Notes: generated by a model from the sequence alone, not told the origin. A DNA stretch of 64,000 bases from Choristoneura fumiferana (GCF_025370935.1 NC_133498.1:1836224-1900223), one strand, 5' to 3'; counted from the stretch's first letter, positions 45,446 to 56,503 are shown. Numbers and translations are program-made.

Positions 45446-45570
45446 GTACAGTCGAGGACATACGTTACCAAAAATATCTATACACCTTTATGCCACTAAC
45501 CATAAATTCGATGTATACATTACATATATTTGATGCTATGGTATGGCTGTACGTATGCCATTGACTGTAC
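45446..45570. mobile_element. GTACAGTCGAGGACATAC MITE
   Basis: 'gtacagtcgaggacatacgt' pairs with 'acgtatgccattgactgtac'. 125 bp, non-coding. Confidence 0.7.
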
Positions 45571-46979
45571 TTGTGACAACAATGAGATTACAATGTTGTT
45601 AAAAAGTTATGTAAATATACGATGCTGATGTAATTGGCGACGGTGCACATAACTGTTTAATAGTGTAAGAGACAGTGCAGGCGAGCAACCGCGTGTTCAT
45701 GAGTCTTAACAACTATATCAAATTGTAGCTCTTCTAGCTTTGTGTTACAGCGCCGCTCTTTGCGTCCTACAAAATAGTAAAATGCAGGGGCGTACCCAGC
45801 TTCTGGGTCAAGGCGCCCAATTTTGGCCCATGGTCCATTTTTTTGCATTTTTCTAATGTTAACGCAAAATACATATTGTAAACATTGTAAAGCATACAAT
45901 TTCAAGAGGACGGAGGGAGCAGCTACCCTGTCCTCTGGCGCCTGTAGTAAAGTGTATTCCCAGTTGCACGTACGAAATGACAGTAAATTATAAAAAAATG
46001 CTAATAGAACTTGTCTGCGCTGTATCTGATGTCCCGTTTTTATTACAAGCTTTTATTTAACTTGCTCTGTCGAATTTGACTCACTTCCAGTGGTCGGATT
46101 GACTTGATATTTGGTATACATATGGTCGGATGACAAAAAGCTTGGATTAAAAATGTTTTAACAATCATTTATTATTATCTTGTTTATTGTCGGACCAATG
46201 TTGGGTGACACCGGCCGACAGTTCTCTTCTGACAGTCCGAACGTTATATTACCATTTATTTACACGACTCAGCTGCTGTAAGCTATCGTTGAATGTGTTG
46301 AATTTGGTCAATATTATGTCTTACTATCACAACTGAACTGGATATAAAATTATGTTTACCGATAACTAATTAAATGAGTTTGTTTGAAATTTCATACCTT
46401 GTCATGCCTGTATGAGTTTATCTACGCCAATTAATAACATAATATTTTTAGCAAAAAGCTGAAATTTAAAATTTCACTTCTGCTTCTTATCACCCCCTTA
46501 GTGGTTGAATTTCTAAAAACCCTTCCTTAGTGCTTAAGGAAGCTCCGTATGACATTAAAAGCTGCTAAGCCCTGTAATTTGGTTTGTCATTCTGTCAGCT
46601 GCTTTCTTTATAATATCTACATAGTTAGCTTTATCCCATGGGCTATGGCTTTACACAGCCGCGGAAGAATATAAAAGTCTTAGTCTTAGTGCACCTCTAT
46701 GATCCTCAAGGAATATGCGAAAAAAAAGAAAAAATGCTTATTACAGATTTTAATCTTTATTATGCAGTGGATCCCAAACTAGGTTGAGCCTGTATCTTGG
46801 GGCCCGGAGTTGACATATTGACCTGTCTACCAAATTTCAAGTCCCTAGCTCCATTATTTTAAGCTGTGCTTTCTTGGTCAGTTACGTTACTCTTATAAAG
46901 TTACAGATAAATGAAAAACTAATTTTAGGTGTACAGTCGTGTTGTATATGTTCGGACTGTATGGTATTTGTGGTTTTAG
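45571..46979 (+). other. Intron 9, first part
   Basis: Mostly AT-rich. Fragment 46040-46150 ('cttccagtggtcggattgac') belongs to the repeat seen at 1-110 and 6340-6530. A common 'ggggcgtacccagcttctgg' repeat is at 45785-45840. No exon found. Confidence 0.5.
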
Positions 46980-47036
46980 TGTGCCGGCAGCGCCGGCGGC
47001 CGACTTCGCCCGGTGTCGCCCGAGCGCCGACGCGAT
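46980..47036 (+). CDS. da: Candidate 57-nt cassette exon of daughterless
   Basis: A GC-rich island in AT-rich intron, with acceptor tttgtggttttag and a consensus donor gat|gtaagt. It starts and ends in the same phase as the exon 9/exon 10 junction, so inclusion would add 19 residues (VPAAPAADFARCRPSADA plus Ile) between RRY and CSSADE without frame loss. The insert is absent from Drosophila Da. An alternative acceptor at 46990 (ccggcag) gives AGGRLRPVSPERRRD but breaks frame with exon 10. No family similarity; not a known repeat in this window. Confidence 0.4.
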
Positions 47037-47435
47037 GTAAGTCTACAGTCCACTAACTGCTACCACCAAAACTTTAAATACCCGTTCAACGAGCGTTTAA
47101 CACTTGTCAGTGTCGTTTTAGGCATGTTTAAGTCTTTGTGGTGATACTGAAATATTTTACTCCAAGTGACCCACCAACGATAGGGCTGGCGGAGAGTGTT
47201 GTAAGAACAATCAAGAAAAAAAAATTTGCTCATCTTTTGATTATTTTTTTTTGACAAAAAAGATACGTTACATACGATATATTTTCGGATATTATTGACT
47301 GTTTGGATATAGTGGACTTGAAGCTTAGCCAAATAAGTACTACATGTTTTTAGTGAATCATTTAGTACTTATCCCTTAGTCATAAAATCTGCCTCGCAAA
47401 GGGAAATGTCAAAGAGACAGACGATAATTAGGCTG

Positions 47436-47632
47436 AGTTTCCACCAGAGATATGCCAGGAATGTGTTTCTAATGAACCAATAAAAACGCTTCATTTTATC
47501 CTCGCTCCGCCGTGCTGTTTCCACTACGGCTGCGCTGAGCGAGAATATGCAAATGAAGCGTTTCTATTGGTGCATGAGGAACACATTCCTCGCGGCACAT
47601 CCTCGCACATCTCAGGTTTAAACGCAGCCTCA
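47436..47632. mobile_element. Fold-back element F6, cleanest copy
   Basis: 'gaaccaataaaaacgcttca' pairs with 'tgaagcgtttctattggtgc'; the outer ends are 'gagtttccaccagagat' and 'atctcaggtttaaac'. Centre 'gtgctgtttccactacggct'. Confidence 0.7.
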
Positions 47633-47972
47633 AGGGAGTCCAACTGCCATTAAATTGCCTATTCATTCAAAAAACAAGGCGTTCAAATTGTTCAGGCTTA
47701 ACGCTTACGACCTCTGATATTTTTATTATAATCATTCAAAGTAATTTTTGGGAATTTTATTCTGCACCAAACAGATAACATGGTGGCCCATGAGGGGAAT
47801 GCTCAATGAATACTGGCAGCTCCATGTTACTATCATCCAGCAGTATACACTTTTGACACTCTTACGCGGTCGCTATTTTTGTCGGTCTCTTTTCATATAA
47901 TAGGTAAATAAAGTCATAAGCATGTACCTTCCATGGCCAAATACTTGGTTTAACTTATATTACCTCGTAATA

Positions 47973-48150
47973 GTCCATACCACCAATCAAATATGTGGTC
48001 TATCCTAAAGTTGATTATAGTTTGCATGTCCTAGAACAATAGTGTCGATAATGCGTGTCTATCAACTTGAAAGTTCGACGTTAGCGACATATTAACTTGA
48101 TAGGAAGTTGTTTATAAATTGATAGACCACTTCTTTGGTTGATTGTACGG
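47973..48150. mobile_element. MITE, second copy of the 24605 family
   Basis: 'accaatcaaatatgtggtct' at the left and 'accacttctttggttgattg' at the right; interior 'caacttgaaagttcgacg' shared with 24605-24778. Confidence 0.65.
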
Positions 48151-48375
48151 CGTAGTTGAAGATTTAAAATGAAACTCAGTGATGGGGTGTCATCATTCTC
48201 TGGCGTTGCAACAGCTCAATTCTGTCACTTTCAATGCATTTTGAAACGGCTTTGTTTGTTGCAAAAATGGAAATTACAAGTTCGATACTTGCTTATTTGT
48301 ATTGTTACTGCATTTAATGTTAAAAAAGATCTTAAATCAAAAGCTTTCAAGTGTAACGTCGCGCATAAACTATGA

Positions 48376-48650
48376 AAAACTCAAAAATGCGAGCCTGGGA
48401 TTGAACCCACGATCCCCTGGTTAAAACGCAATACGTCAAACCATTAGGCTAGACCTGCGCTTAATTTATTTTTGCTAGCCTGCAGTAATGTCCCACTGCT
48501 GGGCAAAGTCATCTCCTCTTGGTCTGCACACCTCCCGGTCCAGCGCAATGTCAGGCTTTATTGTACATTTAAAAACCATGGGCTTTAAGGTGAAGGATTT
48601 CATCGTGAGAAAATCTGCACACAACTGCTAAGCAATTATGGTGTGTGTTA
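48376..48650 (-). mobile_element. SINE S2 relic with LINE end inside
   Basis: The tRNA-like minus-strand head is at 48394-48464 ('gggattgaacccacgatccc' on +). Next come 'atgtcccactgctgggcaaa', and a body piece in opposite orientation near 48590-48650 ('tttcatcgtgagaaaatctg'). Mixed relic. Confidence 0.5.
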
Positions 48651-48655
48651 AGTTA

Positions 48656-49011
48656 AGAGTCCCCAGTACGCTCGCGTCCCCATACAAACGTTTTTTCGTT
48701 TTTAATTTACAAGCAGCACTACAGATCAAAACTCAAATTTGCAACTATAATGGGAGCAGCCATTACGATGCCTATATTTTTAGAATTTGTTAAAAAAACA
48801 ATAAAGAATTTCCATTTCTCATGCAAAACTTAAAATTAATGTGATTTTATTTTGTTACATTGGATATGAACGAAAACTAATTATAAACATCAAAATAGCT
48901 GCTCCCATTATAGTCGCAAAGTTTTATTTAGTTTCAGTGTGTTATTTGTAAATTAGAACGAAACTACTTTTGTATGAAAATGCGATCAGCGGCGAGCGTA
49001 CTGGCGACTCT
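48656..49011. mobile_element. PIF/Harbinger-like MITE, TTA target duplication
   Basis: Left 'agagtccccagtacgctcgc', right 'gcgagcgtactggcgactct'. TTA directly flanks both ends (48653-48655 and 49012-49014). Inner arms 'aatgggagcagc' / 'gctgctcccatt' also pair. 356 bp, non-coding. Confidence 0.8.
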
Positions 49012-49099
49012 TTAGTTCCCGCATGGGAATCACAACCCAAGCCCCCTTGGCCGATGATGGTGAAATGTTGTCATAAGTTTTTTTTTTACATAATAATAG

Positions 49100-50103
49100 A
49101 ATAAAATGAATTGCGCCAGAACGAGAGTTGTGGAGGTCAAGAGGGGAGGCTTTTGCCCAGCAGTGGGACACTATACAGGCTACTTAAAAAAAAATAGAAT
49201 AAAAATCCTGACGTAGTAATTCTTGTAATTTCTAGTTATAGCAGCCAAACATCAGGTGCCGAGTGAGTATTGCTTGAAACGTGACAGAGGGTAGCGTTGC
49301 CAACGCCCCAGAAGGATGACCCTATCAGTTGTTACGTTTACTTTGTTTATAATTGCTTCCCTGTAATGATGTACGGGTTTTTGAAGTACTTTTTGTTAAG
49401 TTTCTGATAATTTAAGTGTCAGATATGTATGATTTGGTTTGATTTGATTACAAATATTGAAACACCAGCATGATTTCACAAGTATAAACTAATTAGTCTT
49501 ATTTGTATGTGGAAAACGTTGATTAATTTCTGACACCATAAAATTGGATGCATCTACTATTCATGGTGTCAGTAACACCATCAATCATGGAAATTAAGGA
49601 AGTTTTTTTTGTCAAATGGATTTTTTGTGGAAAGTATAAATAATACTACAAAGTGAGCAATAAGCTCTCTTTTCAACATCGAAGTAAGACTAGATATTAA
49701 AATTTGTGAAATCCTATTGGTGTTGACATACTTACCTATATATAAACACATATATACACTGTATAGGTAGTCATGCACGATGACGCGTGCCGTGGTTCTT
49801 ATTACAATGTCATTGATGTCTAATTTTGTCAAAATCACGCGTCTTCGTGGATAGCACTAGGTATATCTGTGTACGCTAGTATACCGGACTATTCTCAAGT
49901 AGCTCATTATTATTGCGGTTAAGTCGCGACACCAGGAAAAGCAGAGGAAAAGGAAAGAGAGAAAAAACCTTTTTCATTAAAAGGACTCGTCAAGATTGAC
50001 ACGCCGTAGTGTGCGCAGTTGGGGATCCTGGCTGGCCGAAAATATTTTTTCCAAATCCCCCCCCGTTTTTTATCCAAAATCTCCTCCAGCCCTGTGTCGC
50101 GAC
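49100..50103 (+). other. Intron 9, last part
   Basis: A LINE 3'-end scrap at 49135-49180 ('gcccagcagtgggacactat'). The segment 49780-49850 is related to 26390-26455 ('ggttcttattacaatgtc'). Otherwise AT-rich and unremarkable. Confidence 0.45.
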
Positions 50104-50430
50104 TAAAGCTGCGTATCCACCAATAATGTGTGAGGAATGTATTTTTCTTTAACCAATAGAAACGCTTCATTTACTTCGTCTCGCTTCGCTCAGCTGTTCC
50201 TGCCAGAGATGTGCTGTACGAGGCTAATGACTTTCTGCCAAGTTTCTTGCGGCGCATTCTTCTTGGCAATGATGGTCTTTCCGAAAGCGCTGGTAGTTTA
50301 AAAAATGACGTGTAAAAGTGCCCATTGCGGCCTATTTACTGAATAAATGTTTTTTTTTAATTTGACGCGAGATAAATGAATCGTTTCTATCAGTCCATGG
50401 AAAACACATTCTTCACACATCTTTGGTGGT
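50104..50430. mobile_element. Fold-back F6 with F3 retroelement inserted
   Basis: Arms 'accaatagaaacgcttcatt' (50151) and 'tgaatcgtttctatcagtcc' (50376). Between them, 50226-50344 is an F3 copy in reverse orientation ('gactttctgccaagtttctt'). It lies about 80 nt upstream of exon 10a. Confidence 0.65.
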
Positions 50431-50510
50431 AAATCAGCTTAAATGGCAATAATGAGCTACTGCGAATAGCACGGTGCTTTGTGTCCGGTCATTAACCGTG
50501 TGTCCGGCAG

Positions 50511-50600
50511 CTGCTCGTCGGCGGACGAGGACGACGTCGATCCGGACACGAAGGCGGCGCGCGAGAGAGAGCGCCGGCAGGCCAACAACGTGCGAGAGAG
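50511..50600 (+). CDS. da: daughterless exon 10a: variant linker and basic region (NNVRER)
   Basis: Acceptor gtgtgtccggcag (weak pyrimidine tract), donor gag|gtaggc (weak). 90 nt, phase 2 to 2. Reads CSSADEDDVDPDTKAARERE then RRQANNVRER. It aligns along its length with exon 10b and with Drosophila Da (CSSADEDDDAEP...REKERRQANNARER). The basic region keeps the R-E-R contact residues and the NN. It has Val for Ala before RER, and RERERR for REKERR. Frame is fully open and splice phases are intact, so this looks like a live alternative exon rather than a relic. Confidence 0.8.
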
Positions 50601-51047
50601 GTAGGCGAGAGCGAGACGGGTGCACAGGGGCTTGAGCGCACATTATAAAAAAGATAAAGATAGAAATTGAGATTTTAATTTGAATTGGATAAGCCATGGA
50701 GACTATTGGAGACAATAAAAAACGGCCAAGTGAGAGTCGGCGAGTCCATGAAGGGTTCCGTACCTCCGCAAGTTTTTGCTAAATAATCTAGTACAACCTT
50801 TTTTTGCTGATTGTACTTTTTGCCCCTGATTACCAAAGTACTCATCAAGACGAATCAACTGACAGACAGACAGGGGAGTCTCAGTAATAGGGTCCCGTGT
50901 GCACCCTTGGATACGGAACCCTAAAAAGCGAAAAGTAAATGTTTACTACGTTCTTACTTATTTAGTTGTGGTAACTACTTACTGAATTATTAATAGTGTC
51001 CTAGTATTTCTCTATCTTTCTGAACCATTACATTGTATTCCCAACTA

Positions 51048-51170
51048 TTCTTGGTGGGAATCCAACTTGTGGGAACCAACTTAGTCGGAATCCAACTTGG
51101 TGGGAATCCAACTTGGTGGGGATCCAACTTGGTGGGAATCCAACTAGGTGGGAATCCAATTAGTCGGATC
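51048..51170 (+). repeat. 16-bp minisatellite
   Basis: About eight copies of 'ttggtgggaatccaac' with small changes ('ttagtcggaatccaac', 'ttggtggggatccaac'). It sits between the two alternative exon 10 copies. Confidence 0.9.
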
Positions 51171-51917
51171 TCCCCGTGTTATATGTTGTTTTTTGGGGGT
51201 TGGAACTATCGCTGTGCGCTCAAGTCCCATGCTTTGTCCTGTACGCTGCACTATCAAATATTTCATTTGCATTTTATTAATGCCCTAATTTCTATTTAGG
51301 TAAGACAGAAAGAGAGGTCAGAGGGTGATTTCTATGTTTTCTAAGAAACCATTTTAGACCTCTATACCATCATTTTTAAAATAAGACTTGCTATCTCCTG
51401 TCTCTATCTAAACCATGCCTGTCATGTGCTTTCTGAGTCAAAACCAAACAGTTGAAACTTTATATTTTTGTTTGGATTCGGTTCAAAGGCGTCTTGTGTA
51501 TACATATAAAAACTAACATACTATGTATTATAGTTTCAGCATATCATTCCTAACAAGCTGTCGCAGTATGTAAAATATCACGCCTTTTTATATCCTAAAT
51601 GCATACATTTAGGATGGAAAGTATCTTGTTCTGACTGTCGTAACAAGATTTTTTAACTATACCTACTACTGTTATAGCAACTATGGAATCAAAATGTGTC
51701 TTCTCTTTCACTCCACTTAGTTTGAACGAGACAGTAAAAAAGTGTTATTTCTTCATAGTTATTAGGAAATGAGGTAAGTCAAAATTTACGTATTTTAGGT
51801 CATTGGGTGTGCTGATTATTCACTACGGAAAGGTACTTGCATGTTTTTTCTCATTGGTCATTAACAGAAAAAAAAATTGTCTTATCGAAAATCGGATGTT
51901 ATAAATAATAATAAAAA

Positions 51918-52226
51918 TCATCATCCCAGCCTATATATGTCCTACTCCTGGGCTCAAGCCTCCTCTCACAATGAGAGGGCTTGGGCCGTAGTTCCCACGC
52001 GGGCCCAGTGCGGATTGGGATTGGGAACTTCACACACACCATTGAATTGCTTCGCTGGTTTGTGCAGGTTTCCTCACGATGTTGCCTTCACCGTAAAGCT
52101 GGTGGTAAATTTCAAATGTGATTTCGCACATGAATTTCAAAAAAGTCAGAGGTGCGAGCCGGGGTTTGAACCCACGATCCTCTGCCTTCGAAGCGATAGG
52201 TCAAACCGCTAGGCCACCGAGGCTTT
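51918..52226 (-). mobile_element. tRNA-derived SINE S2, best copy
   Basis: On the minus strand: 'cggtggcctagcggtttgac' (A-box region), 'gtgggttcaaaccccggctc' (B box), then a body whose plus strand has 'tttcctcacgatgttgcctt' and 'cacacacaccattgaattgc'. It ends near the LINE-like 'catcccagcctatatatgtc'. Confidence 0.75.
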
Positions 52227-53634
52227 AATAATAAAAATAGAAATTACATATTTTTATTATTACTGTATATCAATAATTTTATTCTGCTAATAGGCGGCAA
52301 AGGGATCTATTACATGTCACTTTTCTAAACTACCAGTACAACTATAAAATTAATTAAAATGATTTTTAGATTTTTGACCTAAAGCAAATGAAAAGTATTT
52401 TTTTAAAACGATTTCCAGTCACAAAGTAATATAATTAAATGAAAGTTAGGTTTAATAAAATTATATTCTCCAAATATTCTCCAATTCATTCTACTAACTC
52501 TACTTTTTGGTATATCATCTGTGGTGTCACGCTTGGGCTTTTAAGTTTCTTTTAAACAGGTTATCTGCCGTCTCTCTCTCCCGCGCCGCCTTCGATACCG
52601 AGGTAACACACGAAATAAGTCAGTCGCTTCTTGAACTCACGTACGTGACATTTGGTAGAACCTTCTCACAGGGAGCGTCTGCTGGCTTTTAACATTTTTT
52701 TTTATAAGTTCGGCAAATGTTGTCTGCGATAGGGTTCTATCAAGTATCGCATACGAACCGATCGAGGTATGGTTCTCAAGATGTGGTGAACTTTTGTAAA
52801 GATCTTAACCAATGTTATATTATGGTTAACACGGAAGGACCTTAGATTAAACGATTAACTTAAATAGTTTTACTTAAATTTAACTTGACAGTTTACTTAT
52901 ACTTCGTTGCTTTAGTTATCTATCCACGGTACAGTTTAAAAAATGTGTAAAGAAATCTTTACTATACGATCGATAGTATGTTTAGTATAGTATATAAATA
53001 AAAGAAACAGGGTAACAACTCGGGGATTTACTGGCATTTAGTATACATGGAAAATCGTCCACATGGGAGCTCCGAAGTTCGCATGTATACTCTTCGCTAG
53101 TCATACCGCAATTTTTGTCCGAATCATCGTTTGTCATATTATTTTTCCCACTGAAAGCTTTCCATTCGCAGTTTTCCCCGAATGCTTTTTTCCCAATATG
53201 CTTTTTTACTGAAGCTTATTTTTACAATCGCTTTTTTTCCCAATTTTAAGCGACACAGAAACAGGTAGGTTTAGGTTATGTTAAGTTTACATCGCGGCAT
53301 CGGCCCGGAGGGAGTAGGAGCTCACGCGGAGCTCCGTCCACAGTTTCTGTGCCGATTCAAATGGGGACAAACGCGATTGTGAAAATAACCTTAAAAAAAA
53401 GCATTCGGGGAAAAAATGCGATTGTTTGAAATGTTATTTCTGGGAAAATGATCTAACAAATCATCAGTATTGTATTTTTAAAATTTTTACTAGACGGTAG
53501 TCTTTTTTCAACTATCAGATAGAGTATAGTAAAGAATCGTATGCGCATTTTTATCCAGCTGTACCCGGGTACTGCCTTTTCGCAACGTAAAGTTTGGAAA
53601 TCTGTTTCATTTGGCAAACTCTAACAGCCTTATT

Positions 53635-54310
53635 CATAAAAAAACCTTAATGGAGGTTTGATCGGTCTGTTACTTAACAGACTGATTAAGCTTAATAGAC
53701 GGTTGTCAAGAAGTATGATTCATAAACGCTTGCTAGCAGTCTGCTAGTTGTTGAGCTGCTGATAGACGGATTAGACGTGTTATGTTGGCCACCTTGACAA
53801 ATCAAAGACAAAAAATGGCCTAATCGATAATTTAAAAAAAAATTGACAGCAGTGACAGCAAATTAGCAGGAAAAAAAATAAAAAGCGAGATGTTTGTTTT
53901 CCCGCCATTTCCGATTCGCATGTTTATGTTGTGCAAAAAGCCATAATTATGTTAATCATCCTAAATTTTTTTCATATTTATTGTTAATTTATTGTTGCTA
54001 ATTTAGAGGATTTTAAATACAAATTCCTGAAAATAAATTTTCCAGTTTTTTTTTTTTAATCTTTGCGTAGCCCTGCCTTCACTATAAATATCTTCGGTAT
54101 GGTTTTTTGCTCTTGTCAAAGTCAGCTGTTCAAACTTGTGGCGGCCATTTTGTGACTTAGCAGGGAGATAAAGGAGGGTCTACGGTCCTCTAACTTTAGC
54201 AGAGCCTTGATCGACTGATTAGCGCTAACAGACGTTTATGAATCATGTTTTTTAGCATCGGGCCTTCAAGGAGCCTTCAAGGAGGCTCTAACTTTTTATG
54301 AATAAGGCTG
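53635..54310. mobile_element. PIF/Harbinger-like MITE, TAA target duplication
   Basis: Left 'cagccttattcataaaaaaa', right 'tttttatgaataaggctg'. TAA directly flanks both ends (53632-53634 and 54311-54313). 676 bp, no transposase frame. Its right end lies about 250 nt from exon 10b. Confidence 0.8.
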
Positions 54311-54557
54311 TAAAACTGTAAATATTTCAGGATTTATTTCAGGGCCATCGTGTAGAACCCTTTAGGTTAGGTTAGTTTTATAAAAATCCTGAAATATTAA
54401 CAGTTTCAGAAATATTAAACAGTTGGGAAATGAAATAGATTGCCAGACGATATTCGCCGAAACATTAGTAAACCAGCTGTACCTGATAGTATTTATGTAT
54501 GTACCTAGTATCCGACAAGTAAAGTGTCATGGGCTATAAGTGGCACGTTTGTAATAG

Positions 54558-54653
54558 TTGTTCGTCGGCGGATGAGGGGGACGACGAATGCGACCCGCAG
54601 GCGAAGGCGGCGCGCGAGAAAGAGAGGCGGCAGGCCAACAACGCGAGGGAGCG
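54558..54653 (+). CDS. da: daughterless exon 10b: canonical linker and basic region (NNARER)
   Basis: Acceptor gtttgtaatag (weak), donor gcg|gtgagt (strong). 96 nt, phase 2 to 2. Reads CSSADEGDDECDPQAKAARE then KERRQANNARER. KERR.ANNARER is the universal E-protein basic region; with exon 11 it forms RRQANNARERIRIRDINEAL as in Drosophila. Both exon 10 copies are multiples of three with the same phases, so including both would also keep frame. Exclusivity would need active regulation. Confidence 0.92.
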
Positions 54654-54916
54654 GTGAGTGCGAGAGGGACGGACAGCTCGATGGAGGACGATATAATATA
54701 ATACTTAACATGTCTTGTATAGGACAGATTTGACGAAGCATTACACTTCCACCGTACGTAGAATGAATTCTATACCTGGTTTGGATATGCATTTAACCAA
54801 ATGTAAACAAACTTCAGCTGCTAGGTTTGGTACGTTCAAAGATTTTAAAACATTTTACTTACATTTACATTAACATACATTTACTAACATTTTGCATTTT
54901 ACTTTCATTTTTTTTT

Positions 54917-55165
54917 GACGTCCGGATGGCCTAGTGGTTAGAGAACCTGACTACGAAGCTCAAGGTCCCGGGTTCGAATCCCGGCCGGGGCAGATATTTG
55001 TGTGAATAATACGAATGTTTGTTCTCGGGTCTTGGATGTTTAATATGTATTTAAGTATGTATTTATCTATATAAGTATGTTTATCCGTTGCCTAGTGTCC
55101 ATAGTACAAGCTTTGCTTAGCTTGGGACTAGGTCAATTGGTGTCAAGTGTCCCATGATATTTATT
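54917..55165 (+). mobile_element. tRNA-derived SINE S1, intact copy
   Basis: 'tggcctagtggttagagaac' (A box) and 'gggttcgaatcccggccggg' (B box), body 'gttctcgggtcttggatgtt', tail 'gtcccatgatatttatttta'. It is about 250 bp and does not fold as a tRNA. It serves as the empty-site reference for 24417. Confidence 0.85.
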
Positions 55166-55423
55166 TTATTTATTTATTTACTTATCTATCATTGTTACAA
55201 ACTAGACTAGTGTAGTTCAATACAGAAATGTAAATGTTTAGGCAGTTTAATGGGGGAATTTCAATATTTAAGACGCCAATTGACGTAACAAACCAAGTAT
55301 AAACAGAGTAAATTTTTGGTATAAGGTGTCAATTTCTGGGCACCTTTCAAGAACTGGCCACCTTACACTAAAATGAATTCTGGTCACTGGTAATTGACGA
55401 TTTCTCCTAGTTTTAAATGATAA

Positions 55424-55663
55424 CAACACGAATAACTCATGTCTGAAATCGAGTTCGACATGTTTCGGGCTAATCCGTAACTCTTCTTCTGGGAGCAACG
55501 CGACTCGGCGGCTGCTCCAACACGCGCACACAACCGCGCGCGTTGCTCCCAGAAGAAGGGTTACGGACTAGCCCGAAACATGCCGAGCTAAACCCGATTT
55601 CAGATGTGAGTTATCCGTTTTGTTATCATTTAAAATAAGCGAGTCTCACGGTAGTTTCGTGTT
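55424..55663. mobile_element. Fold-back element F5 copy 3
   Basis: 'cgaataactcatgtctgaaa' pairs with 'tttcagatgtgagttatccg'; inner 'acatgtttcgggctaatccg' pairs with 'cggactagcccgaaacatgc'. GC core 'gcaacgcgactcggcggctg'. Right flank 'gagtctcacggtagtttcgt'. Confidence 0.75.
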
Positions 55664-56231
55664 AAAAATTTCTCCTAGTTATTGTTTATTTAAATTTTGT
55701 CATGATCGGTTGAGATCTCATGTCATCTTTTATGATGCTTAGAGCTAGGTACTTAACTAAGGGACTCCTTATAACATAACCCTGTAAAATCTAGATATTT
55801 AACCCGCGTAATTAACTGTAAATTTATTGTTTTGTGTCCAATTTTTTTTTAAATGCGTTTCGTATGTACGGTAAATTTTCTTTCTTTTATTTGCATGTTC
55901 TAGGCTATTCTGTTTCAGTTCCAATATAGATGGCGCTGACGTCGCTACATATAGTGGTAGCGCAAAGATCCTTGTAAATTATGTATACATACATAATGAT
56001 TATTGAACAAGGGTTTAAATATATTTATTATTTATCGAATATTAATTAATGCAATGTTAAATGTGTGTGTATGTTTGACAGGTGTAAGGCTGTCAATTAC
56101 ATTATATCGTCTATGGCGTTAATATTTTACATACTGCGGCGTGACTACATATTCTTAAATAATACTAAACCGAATTGACTGAACCCGAAATCAAATCATC
56201 ATTTTTTTAAATATACTTGTTTTGATTCCAG

Positions 56232-56377
56232 GATAAGGATACGAGATATAAACGAGGCGCTAAAGGAGCTCGGCCGGATGTGCATGACGCACCTGAAGAG
56301 CGACAAGCCGCAGACCAAGCTCGGCATACTCAACATGGCAGTCGAAGTCATTATGACGCTCGAGCAGCAAGTCAGAG
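56232..56377 (+). CDS. da: daughterless exon 11: helix 1-loop-helix 2
   Basis: Acceptor tgttttgattccag (strong), donor aga g|gtcagt; 146 nt. Reads RIRIRDINEALKELGRMCMT, then HLKSDKPQTKLGILNMAVEV and IMTLEQQVR. This is the E-protein dimerisation domain, essentially identical to Drosophila Da. Da pairs through it with proneural and other tissue-specific class II bHLH partners or with the Id-type protein Emc. The first Arg codon is completed by either exon 10 copy (AG|G or CG|G). Confidence 0.98.
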
Positions 56378-56437
56378 GTCAGTTCATAGCTTCAATTAAT
56401 CTAGACAGTTCATAGCTTCAATCAAGAGTAAAAATCC

Positions 56438-56503
56438 GGTTCGAAGGACCAAATATCTGGTTCGAAGGTCCAAATATCCGGTTTGAAGGACCAAATATTT
56501 GGT
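56438..56503 (+). repeat. Short tandem repeat 'GGTTCGAAGGACCAAATAT'
   Basis: About four copies of a 20-nt unit ('tccggttcgaaggaccaaat'). Single units recur at 56637-56655 in this intron and at 57299-57341 in the next intron. Confidence 0.8.

Larger units (their letters stand above)
50601..54557 (+). other. Intron between the two exon 10 copies
   Basis: 3.96 kb. Holds a 'CCGGGCAAGTGCG'-type relative at 50715-50925, the 16-bp minisatellite at 51048-51170, SINE S2 at 51918-52226, an F3 scrap at 52277-52330, an interspersed repeat at 53140-53440 ('gggaaaaaatgcgattgt'), and the MITE at 53635-54310. Positions 52340-53130 show nothing else. No extra exon recognised. Confidence 0.5.

Noticed and set aside
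50511..50600. Exon 10a as a dead duplicate
   Set aside because: Open frame, conserved motif, matched phases and GT/AG sites are all kept, unlike the truly decayed helix-2 copy at 56513-56600.
51877..52212. A 111-codon plus-strand frame
   Set aside because: It lies entirely within a SINE S2 copy in reverse orientation.
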